Made by a program: the position numbers and the translations under genes
Assembly (NCBI GenBank): GCA_019137195.1
Contig: JAGVSR010000107.1
Span: 62,001 to 126,000, forward strand
From: Alphaproteobacteria bacterium
Lineage (GTDB): Bacteria > Pseudomonadota > Alphaproteobacteria > Rhizobiales > Hyphomicrobiaceae
DNA length: 64,000 nt
Direction: 5' to 3'
Notes under the pieces: model-generated
Seen by the model: only the letters and a program-made list of their open reading frames with translations
What the model was told of the DNA's origin: nothing
Database searches by the model: none
Part shown: one piece after another, positions 24,786 to 32,919 of the stretch
How the letters are laid out: every line of letters begins with the position of its first letter
Position numbering within the stretch: position 1 is the first letter of the stretch

Positions 24786-26531
24786 ATGACCGAACTCTCA
24801 CCCGGACCGTCGCTCAGGCCCGAGCTCAAGGACGTCGTGCGGCGGCTCGGCGGCGTGCCCGAGCGCGTGCTCGTGTGGCGAGCGCGCCGGCGCGCATCGC
24901 CGGGGTGGACGGCGACGGTGGCGGCCATCGTTGCCGTGATGCTGATGCCGGTCGCCGCGATATTCTGGATTTCGCTGGCGCCGTCGGGTGACGCGTGGAG
25001 CCACCTCGTTGCCACCGTGCTTCCGGAGGCGCTCGTCACCACGCTTCTGCTTGCGATCGGGGTCGGCATTCTGACGCTCGTCACCGGTACGGCGGCCGCG
25101 TGGCTCGTCACCATGTACCGGTTCCCGTTCCGCGGGGCCGTGGACAGGCTGCTGGTGATCCCGCTCGCCATGCCGTCCTACATTACAGCCTACTGCTACG
25201 TCGATCTCCTCGACTTTGCAGGTCCGGTGCAAACGGCACTGCGCGGTCTGTTCGGCTGGACGTCGCCGGCCGACTACTGGTTCCCCGACATCCGGTCGAC
25301 GGGCGGGGCCGTGTTCGTGCTCGGCTCGGTGCTCTACCCATACGTCTACCTCACGGCTCGGGCGAGCTTCGTGCAGCAGTCGGTGTGCGCGCTCGAGGTG
25401 GCGCGTACGCTCGGGCGCACGCCGATGGGCACCTTCTGGTCGGTCGCCTTGCCGCTGGCGCGACCGGCCCTGGCGGCGGGCGTGTCGCTTGTGCTCATGG
25501 AAAGCCTCAACGATCTCGGCGCGGTACAGCACCTCGGCGTGCAGACGCTGACGGCCAGCATCTATGCGACCTGGTTGCAACGCTCGAACATCGTCGGCGC
25601 GGCGCAGCTCGCAGCGGTGATGATGATCTGCGTCACGGCCGTGATCGTCATCGAGCGGCTGGCCCGGCGCGAGGCGATGAGCCACCACACGACGGGACGC
25701 TACCGGTCGATCCCGTTCCAGGACATCGAGGGCTGGCGCGGGTACGCGGCGGCGGCGCTGTCGGTGCTGCCGTTTGTCGGCGGGTTTGGCATCCCGCTCG
25801 TCATCCTTCTCGACAACGCGGCCACGCATCACGACCGCTTCCTGTCGCTCGACTTCCTGTCGGCCTCCTTGAACAGCCTGATGCTCGGCGTTCTGGCGGC
25901 GATCGCGGCGGTCGTGATCGCGCTGTTTCTCGCCTATGCGCGGCGCGTCGCCGGCAACGGGTTCATCCGGCCGGCGGTAAGGGCTGCGGGGCTCGGCTAT
26001 GCGCTGCCCGGCACCGTGCTCGCCATCGGGCTCATCGTGCCGCTGTCGGGGCTCGACAACTGGGTCGACGGGCTCGTGCGCGAGCACTTCGGCGTTTCGA
26101 CCGGACTTATCCTTTCGGGCTCGCTCGCGGCGCTGACGCTGGCCTATGTCATACGCTTCCTGGCGGTGGCGCTGGGCGGTATCGATGCCGGCATGGACCG
26201 CATCTCGCCCAATCTCGACGCGGCGGCGCGCTCTCTCGGCGAGACGGCGCTGTCGGCGCTGAAGCGGGTCCACCTGCCGCTGCTCGTTCCGGCACTCGGG
26301 TCGGCAGCCCTTCTCGTGTTCGTCGATACCATGAAGGAGCTGCCGGCGACGCTGCTCTTGCGTCCGTTCGACTTCGATACGCTGGCGACGTACGTGTACG
26401 GGCTCGCCGCCCTCGAGCAGTTCGAGGAGGCGACGCCGGGCGCGCTCGCCATCGTTGTCGTGGGGCTGGTGCCGGTGCTGCTGCTGCACCAGGCCGTTGC
26501 CGGCGGACGCGCAGGGCATCGGGGGGAGTGA
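24786..26531 (+). CDS. Iron ABC transporter permease, two fused modules (FbpB type)
   Basis: A 581-residue inner-membrane protein with about 12 hydrophobic helices. It contains two binding-protein-dependent permease modules in one chain, as in FbpB/SfuB. Each has an EAA-type loop for contact with the ATPase: EVARTLGRTPMGTFWSVALPLARP in the first half (about residues 205-230), and DAAARSLGETALSALKRVHLP in the second (about 480-500). Start at 24786 is favoured by GGTGGGACG; upstream in-frame ATGs at 24762 and 24768 are possible. No ATP-binding subunit follows, since the next gene is hsp20 on the other strand, so the transporter must borrow an ATPase from elsewhere. Confidence 0.9.
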   Translation: MTELSPGPSLRPELKDVVRRLGGVPERVLVWRARRRASPGWTATVAAIVAVMLMPVAAIFWISLAPSGDAWSHLVATVLPEALVTTLLLAIGVGILTLVTGTAAAWLVTMYRFPFRGAVDRLLVIPLAMPSYITAYCYVDLLDFAGPVQTALRGLFGWTSPADYWFPDIRSTGGAVFVLGSVLYPYVYLTARASFVQQSVCALEVARTLGRTPMGTFWSVALPLARPALAAGVSLVLMESLNDLGAVQHLGVQTLTASIYATWLQRSNIVGAAQLAAVMMICVTAVIVIERLARREAMSHHTTGRYRSIPFQDIEGWRGYAAAALSVLPFVGGFGIPLVILLDNAATHHDRFLSLDFLSASLNSLMLGVLAAIAAVVIALFLAYARRVAGNGFIRPAVRAAGLGYALPGTVLAIGLIVPLSGLDNWVDGLVREHFGVSTGLILSGSLAALTLAYVIRFLAVALGGIDAGMDRISPNLDAAARSLGETALSALKRVHLPLLVPALGSAALLVFVDTMKELPATLLLRPFDFDTLATYVYGLAALEQFEEATPGALAIVVVGLVPVLLLHQAVAGGRAGHRGE

Positions 26532-26585
26532 GGCGTCGTCTCTGAGCCACCGAGGCTGACGCGGGGGCTGACAGGGACGGTACAG

Positions 26586-26622
26586 AAAAAGGCGGCGACG
26601 CGAGTCTCCCCGCGCCGCCGCC
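26586..26622 (-). terminator. Intrinsic terminator of hsp20
   Basis: Read on the minus strand, a GC-rich hairpin (GGCGGCG paired with CGCCGCC at 26591-26597 and 26616-26622, plus an inner CGCG/CGCG) is followed directly by five T residues. It begins 18 bases after the hsp20 stop. Confidence 0.8.
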
Positions 26623-26639
26623 CGGGTCTCAGGTGATCT

Positions 26640-27095
26640 CTAGGCTGCGGCTTCGATCTGCTTCGGGTCGGCAGAGCCGGAACCGATCGCGATCGTGCGC
26701 GGCTTCATGCGCTCGGGGAGGTTGCGCACGAGATCAACGCTGAGGACACCGTTCTCGAGGTCGGCGCCCCTGACCTCGACGTGCTCGGCAAGCTGGAAGC
26801 GCCGCTCGAAGGAGCGGGCGGCAATGCCGCGGTAGAGATAGCTTCGCTCGGTCGTGTCGGGCTTCTTCTCGCCCTTCACGGACAGCACGTTCTCTTTCAC
26901 GTCGACCTTCAACTCGTCGGAGCCGAAACCCGCTACGGCCAGGGTGATCCGGTATGCGTTCTCACCCGTGCGCTCGATATTGTAAGGCGGGTAGCCTGCC
27001 TCGTTGTCGAGGCCGCTGGCCGCGTCGAGCATCTGCACGAGACGGTCGAAGCCGATGGTGGAGCGGAAAAGGGGGGCAAAATCCATGTGTCGCAT
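26640..27095 (-). CDS. Small heat-shock protein Hsp20 (IbpA-like)
   Basis: A 151-residue ATP-independent holdase that binds unfolding proteins and keeps them refoldable. The alpha-crystallin domain runs from about residue 35 to 130: YPPYNIERTGENAYRITLAVAGF, then LSVKGEK and the ARSFERRFQL and ADLENGVLSVDLV blocks. The N-terminus MRHMDFAPLFRSTIGFDRL is typical of class A IbpA-like proteins. ATG at 27095 follows GGAGGACACTC. Upstream lie a three-hairpin leader resembling a ROSE RNA thermometer and a candidate RpoH promoter; downstream is an intrinsic terminator, so the gene is monocistronic. Confidence 0.93.
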   Translation of the reverse strand: MRHMDFAPLFRSTIGFDRLVQMLDAASGLDNEAGYPPYNIERTGENAYRITLAVAGFGSDELKVDVKENVLSVKGEKKPDTTERSYLYRGIAARSFERRFQLAEHVEVRGADLENGVLSVDLVRNLPERMKPRTIAIGSGSADPKQIEAAA

Positions 27096-27192
27096 GAGTG
27101 TCCTCCGTTCAGAAGCGACAATGTCAAGGACCCTCCTCTCCGAGGCAGGGTCCGTTGCGAGGTGCCCGCCCACCGAGGTGCGGCGGGCACGA
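27096..27192 (-). promoter_or_regulatory. ROSE-like RNA thermometer leader of hsp20
   Basis: The predicted untranslated leader folds into three consecutive hairpins. Nearest the 5' end, GTGCCCGCC/GGCGGGCAC (27162-27190). Next, GGACCCT/AGGGTCC with inner CCTC/GAGG (27128-27153). The last covers the ribosome binding site (27099-27120): TGTC, a bulged G, then CTTC pairs with GGAG and GACA around TGAAC. The segment UCGCU opposite AGGA fits the ROSE signature UYGCU with its characteristic extra G. ROSE elements are known in rhizobial hsp20 leaders; melting with temperature is inferred. Confidence 0.68.
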
Positions 27193-27198
27193 CTATCG

Positions 27199-27226
27199 AT
27201 TTAGGAAGGCGGTGGCGGGGTTCAAG
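27199..27226 (-). promoter_or_regulatory. Candidate RpoH (sigma-32) promoter of hsp20
   Basis: On the minus strand CTTGAA (27226-27221) is followed, 17 bases after its CTTG core, by CCTAAAT (27205-27199). This resembles alphaproteobacterial RpoH promoters (CTTG, 17-18 bases, CNTATNT). The expected start near 27192 falls at the foot of the first leader hairpin. Confidence 0.55.
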
Positions 27227-27316
27227 GGGGCGTCCGCGGGGCGACGTCGGGCATCGAAATCCGACCGCCGGACCTGTGACATGTGCCGAGACGTCAAGGA
27301 GCGGTCCCGAGGCGCC

Positions 27317-27949
27317 TCAGATGAAGCGCTGCCATGTGACGGTGACCTTCGTTCCGACGGGGATTCGCGGGTACAGGTCCAGCACGTCCTCGTTGTACAT
27401 GCGGATGCAACCTTTCGAGGCTGCCGTGCCGATGGTCCAGGGGGCGTCGGTGCCGTGGATGCGGTAGGTGGTGCCGCCGAGGTAGAGGGCGCGAACGCCG
27501 AGCGGGTTCATGGGGTGGCCGCCCGGCACCCAGGGCGGAAGGCGCGGGTTCTCGCGGCGCATCTCCGGGGTTGGTGTCCAATCCGGGTTGACACGCTTCG
27601 AGGTGATGGAGGCGACACCCGACCAGCGACTCTGCTCGCGCGGGATGGCGATCGGGTAGCTGATGGCGGCCCCCGGCTTGTGAATCCAATAGAGCCGGCG
27701 ATCGCCGAAGCTGACGATGATCTGGCCGGGAGTGTATTTCTGGCTGAACGAGATCACCTCGCGCGAGCCGCCGCTCCAAAGAAACGAGAGCAGATCCTGA
27801 GCGGCCGCCGGTCGCGTCGTCGTCAGCAGCAGAAGTCCGGTGGCAAACGCGATCTGCATGACGACCGGACGCACGTTGATGCGGCGCAGCATGGCAGCGA
27901 ACTCCACGATCAGGCGACTGACTTGCGACCCGGCCGGACGATCCGGCAT
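27317..27949 (-). CDS. L,D-transpeptidase (YkuD domain), periplasmic
   Basis: The product (about 210 aa) should form 3-3 peptidoglycan cross-links or attach proteins to peptidoglycan. A signal peptide with a long N-region ends near PAAAQ. The YkuD catalytic core includes YRIHGTDAPWTIG and SKGCIRMYNEDV, with the nucleophile Cys near residue 181 and the His near 165. The upstream conserved block GGHPMNPLGVRALYLGG is typical. Start at 27949 is preceded by GGGAG with good spacing; 27892 (MLRRIN) would give a shorter N-region but has no Shine-Dalgarno. Lies upstream of and codirectional with hsp20 but is separated from it by the latter's own promoter. Confidence 0.9.
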   Translation of the reverse strand: MPDRPAGSQVSRLIVEFAAMLRRINVRPVVMQIAFATGLLLLTTTRPAAAQDLLSFLWSGGSREVISFSQKYTPGQIIVSFGDRRLYWIHKPGAAISYPIAIPREQSRWSGVASITSKRVNPDWTPTPEMRRENPRLPPWVPGGHPMNPLGVRALYLGGTTYRIHGTDAPWTIGTAASKGCIRMYNEDVLDLYPRIPVGTKVTVTWQRFI

Positions 27950-28142
27950 CCCGCACTCCCGACCGGAACGCGCATTGAAGCAGCGCAAGAGTGCCGCTTT
28001 GAGGGCGCCGACGCAACACTAGGGAATTTTCGGCCCGCGACGGCACCTTGGTTAAGCGCAATCGCGCTGGAAGCCTCGACGGGGCAAGCGGCCCGCGGGT
28101 ATATAGTCGCCGAGTACTTCACCACGCGCCCGGAATACCCCC

Positions 28143-28700
28143 TTGAACTTGCCCAACTTCATCTCGCTCGGCCGGGTCATCCTGGTGCCTCTGATCTTCT
28201 GGCTTCTGATCACGGACAGGCTTGCTGCAGCCTTCTTCACGTTCCTGATTGCCGGCGTCTCGGACGCTGTCGACGGCTGGCTCGCCAAGAGACTTGGAAT
28301 GGTGACCGAGCTCGGGGCTTATCTCGATCCCATTGCCGACAAGCTGATGATGGTGTCGCTGTTCGTGGCCCTGGGGATTTCGGGGAAGCTGCCGTCATGG
28401 CTGGTGATCGCCGTCGTCAGCCGGGACATTCTCATCGTCATCGGCGTGCTGCTGACGTGGCTGCTCGGGCAGCCGGTCACCATCAAGCCGCTCGTGGTCA
28501 GCAAGGTCAACACGTTCGCGCAGATCGTGCTGCTCGCGACCGTGCTCGGCGACGAGGCGTTCCAGCTCGGGCTCTTGCAGCTGCGCGAGGTTCTGGTGTG
28601 GGTGACAGGCGGGCTCACGATCGCCTCGCTCGCGGCCTACACGAGGACTTGGCACCGGCACATGCTCGGCTATGATTCGGACGTGACCGGAGCGGGATGA
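28143..28700 (+). CDS. CDP-alcohol phosphatidyltransferase (PgsA-like)
   Basis: A 185-residue membrane enzyme that transfers a phosphatidyl group from CDP-diacylglycerol to an alcohol; PgsA would make phosphatidylglycerol phosphate. The family signature is present as D41-AV-DG-WL-AK then G58, D62 and D66, but the usual Arg of the AR pair is Lys49 with Arg next to it. The N-terminus MNLPNFISLGRVILVP is typical of PgsA starts, which identifies a TTG initiation codon at 28143. Four to five hydrophobic helices. Followed 27 bp later by the AI-2E transporter gene. It is shorter and more divergent than typical PgsA, so another alcohol acceptor is possible. Confidence 0.82.
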   Translation: MNLPNFISLGRVILVPLIFWLLITDRLAAAFFTFLIAGVSDAVDGWLAKRLGMVTELGAYLDPIADKLMMVSLFVALGISGKLPSWLVIAVVSRDILIVIGVLLTWLLGQPVTIKPLVVSKVNTFAQIVLLATVLGDEAFQLGLLQLREVLVWVTGGLTIASLAAYTRTWHRHMLGYDSDVTGAG

Positions 28701-28727
28701 GGCCGGCGCTCCCCTGGAGGAACGACG

Positions 28728-29831
28728 ATGCGCATCGAGCGGCAGGTTCTGTTCTGGATCGCGGCCGCCGCGCTCCTCCTACTCAGCATCGCGCTTCTGC
28801 GCGACGTGCTGCTTCCGTTCGTGATGGGCATCGCCATCGCCTATGTCCTGTCGCCCCTTGTCGACGGGCTCACGCGTCTCGGCATGTCGCGCACGCTGGC
28901 CTCGCTTCTCGTTGTCGCAGCTGGTGGGGTGGCGGTGGTCGTGCTGATCGCCATCCTGGCGCCCATCGTTTCGAGCCAGGCGCAGCAGCTCGCGACCTCG
29001 CTGCCGGCTGATTTGGAGCGGGCCCGGACCGGGTTCGACCAATGGGCGCGCGAAACGATCGGCCCGACGTTCCCGGCGCTCGACGCCAGCTTCCCGCGGC
29101 TCGTGCAGTCGATCTCCGAGAACTGGGCGGCGCTCGTGGCGTGGGGAGCCTCGTCGTTGTGGAGCGGCGGGCGCGCCGTGTTCAATTTCGTGACGCTGCT
29201 CCTCGTCACACCACTGGTGGTGTTCTACGTGCTCGTCGACTGGCACCCGATGCTGGAGCGCATCGACGGCTGGCTGCCTCGCGATCATGCCGCCACGATC
29301 CGCCGCCTCGCCAGCGAGATGAACGACGCGATCGCGGCGTTCGTGCGCGGCCAGGGCACCGTCTGCGTCCTGCTCGGCGCGCTCTACGCGCTCGGCCTCA
29401 CGGCCATCGGCCTCAACTACGGTCTTCTGGTCGGGCTCGGTACGGGGCTTCTCTCGTTCGTGCCGTTCGCGGGCTGGGCGCTAGGGCTGATCACGGCCGC
29501 GGTGCTCGCGCTCGTCCAGTTCTGGCCGGAGGCGATGCCGCTGCTGATGGTCATCGGTCTGTTCTGCGCCGGTGTCGCACTCGATGCGGCCCTTCTATCG
29601 CCGAAGATCGTCGGCTCCAAGATCGGGCTGCATCCCGTGTGGCTCATTTTCGCGCTAATCGTATTCAGCTACCTTTTCGGCTTCATCGGAACCTTGATCG
29701 CGGTGCCGCTGGCGGCTGCGCTCGCCGTGCTGGTACGCTTCGCGGTCGACGTCTATCTCGACAGCGACGTCTATCGTGGGCGGTCGCAGGACGCTTCCGA
29801 TGGTGCCGGCAGGGGGATCAGCGCGTCATGA
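28728..29831 (+). CDS. AI-2E/PerM family transporter
   Basis: A 367-residue inner-membrane protein with about seven to eight helices in the PerM/AI-2E exporter arrangement: LLPFVMGIAIAYVLSPLVDG near the N-terminus, an extended amphipathic region (about 85-145), and a C-terminal helix cluster with LSFVPFAGWALGLI and PKIVGSKIGLHPVWLIFAL. Start follows GGAGG. Its stop overlaps the hdaA start as ATGA, so the two are translationally coupled; this gene pair is conserved in alphaproteobacteria. Substrate unknown; the AI-2 assignment is only a family name. Confidence 0.88.
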   Translation: MRIERQVLFWIAAAALLLLSIALLRDVLLPFVMGIAIAYVLSPLVDGLTRLGMSRTLASLLVVAAGGVAVVVLIAILAPIVSSQAQQLATSLPADLERARTGFDQWARETIGPTFPALDASFPRLVQSISENWAALVAWGASSLWSGGRAVFNFVTLLLVTPLVVFYVLVDWHPMLERIDGWLPRDHAATIRRLASEMNDAIAAFVRGQGTVCVLLGALYALGLTAIGLNYGLLVGLGTGLLSFVPFAGWALGLITAAVLALVQFWPEAMPLLMVIGLFCAGVALDAALLSPKIVGSKIGLHPVWLIFALIVFSYLFGFIGTLIAVPLAAALAVLVRFAVDVYLDSDVYRGRSQDASDGAGRGISAS

Positions 29832-30529
29832 GCACCGGCAGCCGCCCGGAGCCGCAGCAGCTCGTCCTCGAACTCGCACATCTGCCCGCGCTCGGCGCAG
29901 AGGACTTTCTCGTCAGCGCCTCGAACGCGCACGCAGCCGAGGTGATCGGGCGGTGGCCGGGCTGGCAGGGGCCGGCCCTTGGGCTGATCGGGCCCGAGGG
30001 AGCCGGCAAGACACATCTCGCCAACGTCTGGCGGTCGAGGTCGGGAGCGCGGCTCGTCGCGGCGTCCGCGCTCGGCGAGACGGATATTGCGCTCTTCGAG
30101 ACCGCGCGGGCGCTGGTGATCGAGGATCTCGACCGCGGCATATCGGACGAGCGCATTCTGTTCCACGTCCTCAATCTCGCCCGCGAGAGAAGGGGCTCGG
30201 TGCTCTTGACCTCTCGCGTGGCGCCGGGAGAGCTCGAGGTCGGGCTTCCCGATTCGCGCTCGCGGCTGCGGGCTCTGCCGCTGGTCACCATCGAGGCGCC
30301 GGACGAGGCGCTGCTCAAGGCGGTTCTGGTCAAGCTGTTCAGTGACCGCCAGCTCGCGGTCGACCCCCACGTCATCAACCATATCGCGCTGCATATGGAG
30401 CGGTCGATGGAGGCGGCGAGCCGGGTCGTCGAGGCGGTGGACCGGCTGGCACTGGCCAGACAGAGGAAGGTGACCCGCGCCATCGCGGCCGAGGCGCTGG
30501 CGGCCGTCGGCAGGCCTACCGGCCTCTGA
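29828..30529 (+). CDS. hdaA: DnaA regulatory inactivator HdaA
   Basis: A 233-residue AAA+ protein related to DnaA domain III. Hda-type proteins bind the DNA-loaded beta clamp and promote hydrolysis of DnaA-ATP after initiation, preventing re-replication. The N-terminal QQLVLEL (residues 10-16) matches the clamp-binding motif. The Walker A is GPEGAGKTH (55-63), a Walker B-like VIEDLDRG follows, and SRVAPGEL and the C-terminal helical lid (MEAASRVVEAVDRLALARQ) are family features. No DNA-binding domain IV is present. The start overlaps the PerM-like stop by 4 bp, and ppk follows 86 bp later, the order common in alphaproteobacteria. Confidence 0.88.
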   Translation: MSTGSRPEPQQLVLELAHLPALGAEDFLVSASNAHAAEVIGRWPGWQGPALGLIGPEGAGKTHLANVWRSRSGARLVAASALGETDIALFETARALVIEDLDRGISDERILFHVLNLARERRGSVLLTSRVAPGELEVGLPDSRSRLRALPLVTIEAPDEALLKAVLVKLFSDRQLAVDPHVINHIALHMERSMEAASRVVEAVDRLALARQRKVTRAIAAEALAAVGRPTGL

Positions 30530-30615
30530 TCATTAACTTCTCTCGGTCGTCAGGGTGTCATACGAATAGACTTTACAGGTACGTTTGAGCCGACGATGAC
30601 GGAGCACCTCCCACG

Positions 30616-32802
30616 ATGAGCACGGTCAAGCCCAAGACAAAGGTCAAGACCGACGAGGCCGTTGCCGTGCCGCAGGGGCCGGACCGCTTCTACAACCGTG
30701 AGCTATCGTGGCTGCAATTCAACCGCCGTGTGCTCGAGGAGGCGAGCAACAAGCGCCACCCCGTGCTCGAGCGGCTGCGCTTTCTCTCGATCGCAGCCTC
30801 CAATCTCGACGAGTTCTACATGGTGCGCGCGGCTGGCGTCTACGGCCAGGTGCTCGCGGGTGTGACGACCCTGTCGCAGGACGGTCTGACTCCAGCCCAG
30901 CAGATGACCGAGATCAACAAGTTCGCAGCCGGCCTCATCGCCTCCAAGCTCGACTGCTGGCACGCGCTCGAGGAGGAGCTCGATACTGCCGGCATCCATC
31001 TCGTCGAGCCCGACGGGCTCACGAACGACGAGCGGCATTGGCTGTCCGAGCTTTTCATGTCGCACGTGTTTCCGATTCTGACACCGATCGCCATCGACCC
31101 CGCGCACCCGTTCCCGTTCATCCTCAACAAGGGGCTGACGCTCGCGGTGTGGATGCAGCGCGCGAGCGACGGCAAGACGATGAACGGGCTCATCCCCATT
31201 CCGGGCCAGCTCGAGCGCTTCATCCGCCTCCGGGCCGGCGACACGGGGCCCGAGAACATCCGCTTCATTCGCCTCGAGCAGGCGATCGGCATGTTCCTGC
31301 CGGCTCTGTTCACGGGCTTCGAGGTCAAGAGCCAGGGCGCGTTCCGGGTGCTGCGCGACAGCGACATCGAGGTCGAGGAGGAGGCCGAGGACCTGGTGCG
31401 CTCGTTCGAGTCGGCGCTGAAGAAGCGGCGACGCGGCCACGTCATCCGGCTCGAGCTCGAAAAACGTATGCCGGAGCGGCTCAAGAAATTCGTCGTCAAC
31501 GAGCTCGAGGTGGGCGAAGAGGCCGTGTTCGTCAAGGACGGCGTGCTCGGGCTTTCCGACCTATCCCAGCTCATCGTAGCCGACCGGCCCGATCTCGCGT
31601 TCAAGCCGTTCAACATCCGCTTTCCGGAGCGCATCCGCGAGTTCTCGGGCGACTGCTTCGCGGCCATCAGCAAGAAGGACATTCTCGTCCATCATCCCTA
31701 CGAGAGCTTCGACGTCGTGGTGCAGTACATCCGCCAGGCGGTGGCGGATCCGAACGTCATGGCCATCAAGTGGACGCTCTATCGGACATCGCGCGACAGC
31801 CCGATCGTGCAGGCCCTCAAGGAGGCGGTTGAGGCGGGCAAGTCGGTGACGGCGGTCGTCGAGCTCAAGGCGCGCTTCGACGAAGCCGCCAACATCCGCT
31901 GGGCGCGCGACTTGGAAAGCGCGGGCGTACACGTGGTGTACGGGTTCATCGAGCTCAAGACGCACGCCAAGCTCGGCCTCGTCGTGCGGCGCGAGGGCTC
32001 CGAGCTCGTCACCTACTGCCATATCGGCACCGGCAACTACCACCCGCAGACGGCGAAGGTCTACACCGACCTCTCCCTGTTCACGATCGATCCCGCAATC
32101 GGGCGCGACGTTACCCGGATTCTGAACTTCGTGACCGGTTACGGGGAGCCGGCCGAGCTCGAGCTCATGGCTGCTAGCCCGCGCGGGATCCGTGCGCGCA
32201 TCCTGTCGGACATCCGGGCGGAAATCCAGCACGCGAAGGCCGGGCGGTCCGGCGCAATCTGGATGAAGATGAACGCGCTCGTCGACGCGCAGGTCATCGA
32301 CGCCCTGTACGAGGCCAGCAGGGCCGGGGTCGAGATCGACCTCGTGGTGCGCGGCGTGTGCTGCCTGAGGCCCGGAATCAAAGGGCTGTCGGAAAACATT
32401 CGCGTCAAGAGCATCGTCGGGCGCTTCCTCGAGCACGCGCGCGTCTACTGCTTCGGGCGCGGGGAGAAGCTGCCGTCGCCGCAGGCCGCGGTCTACATCT
32501 CGTCCGCCGACATGATGCCGCGCAACCTCGACCGGCGCGTCGAGGCGATGGTGCCGGTCAAGAATCCAACGGTACACGAGCAGGTTCTGAATCAAATCAT
32601 GGTGGCGAACCTCAAGGACAACCAGCAGAGCTGGCGCATCAACGACGACGGCTCGTCGACCAGGATCATGCCGCAGGCGGGCGAGGATCCGTTCAATGCG
32701 CACGAGTATTTCATGACCAACCCTAGCCTTTCGGGGCGAGGGCAGTCGCTCAAGGGCGACGAGCCGCCGCGGTTTGGTGCCATGCGCAAGTCGCCGAGGT
32801 AA
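30616..32802 (+). CDS. ppk1: Polyphosphate kinase 1
   Basis: The 728-residue enzyme reversibly polymerises the gamma phosphate of ATP into inorganic polyphosphate. All four PPK1 domains are recognisable: the N domain ([20 protein letters not shown]), the head domain (about 120-330), and C1/C2 with phospholipase-D-like folds. Catalytic motifs include [16 protein letters not shown] and [20 protein letters not shown], which contain the His residues used for autophosphorylation and support. A late [19 protein letters not shown] block is also present. Length is typical. Placed between hdaA and ppx, so synthesis and degradation of polyphosphate are encoded together. Confidence 0.96.
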   Translation: MSTVKPKTKVKTDEAVAVPQGPDRFYNRELSWLQFNRRVLEEASNKRHPVLERLRFLSIAASNLDEFYMVRAAGVYGQVLAGVTTLSQDGLTPAQQMTEINKFAAGLIASKLDCWHALEEELDTAGIHLVEPDGLTNDERHWLSELFMSHVFPILTPIAIDPAHPFPFILNKGLTLAVWMQRASDGKTMNGLIPIPGQLERFIRLRAGDTGPENIRFIRLEQAIGMFLPALFTGFEVKSQGAFRVLRDSDIEVEEEAEDLVRSFESALKKRRRGHVIRLELEKRMPERLKKFVVNELEVGEEAVFVKDGVLGLSDLSQLIVADRPDLAFKPFNIRFPERIREFSGDCFAAISKKDILVHHPYESFDVVVQYIRQAVADPNVMAIKWTLYRTSRDSPIVQALKEAVEAGKSVTAVVELKARFDEAANIRWARDLESAGVHVVYGFIELKTHAKLGLVVRREGSELVTYCHIGTGNYHPQTAKVYTDLSLFTIDPAIGRDVTRILNFVTGYGEPAELELMAASPRGIRARILSDIRAEIQHAKAGRSGAIWMKMNALVDAQVIDALYEASRAGVEIDLVVRGVCCLRPGIKGLSENIRVKSIVGRFLEHARVYCFGRGEKLPSPQAAVYISSADMMPRNLDRRVEAMVPVKNPTVHEQVLNQIMVANLKDNQQSWRINDDGSSTRIMPQAGEDPFNAHEYFMTNPSLSGRGQSLKGDEPPRFGAMRKSPR

Positions 32803-32919
32803 CGGGAGCCGCCGGGGTCAAGTGCCGCGCGCGGACCATTTGACCGGACGCCTTGCCTTGCCCCCGGACCTCGTGCATTGAGACGGCGCCAGGCGAATGG
32901 GAAGCACGGCGGGGCGAAC

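Noticed and set aside
30556-30579. Possible Pho box upstream of ppk (GTGTCAT followed by ATAGACT)
   Set aside because: Only the first half resembles CTGTCAT; the second half is too poor to support phosphate control.
32878-32919. TTG start 14 codons upstream for the exopolyphosphatase
   Set aside because: No ribosome binding site; the GTG at 32920 has GGGG upstream and leaves the conserved domain intact.
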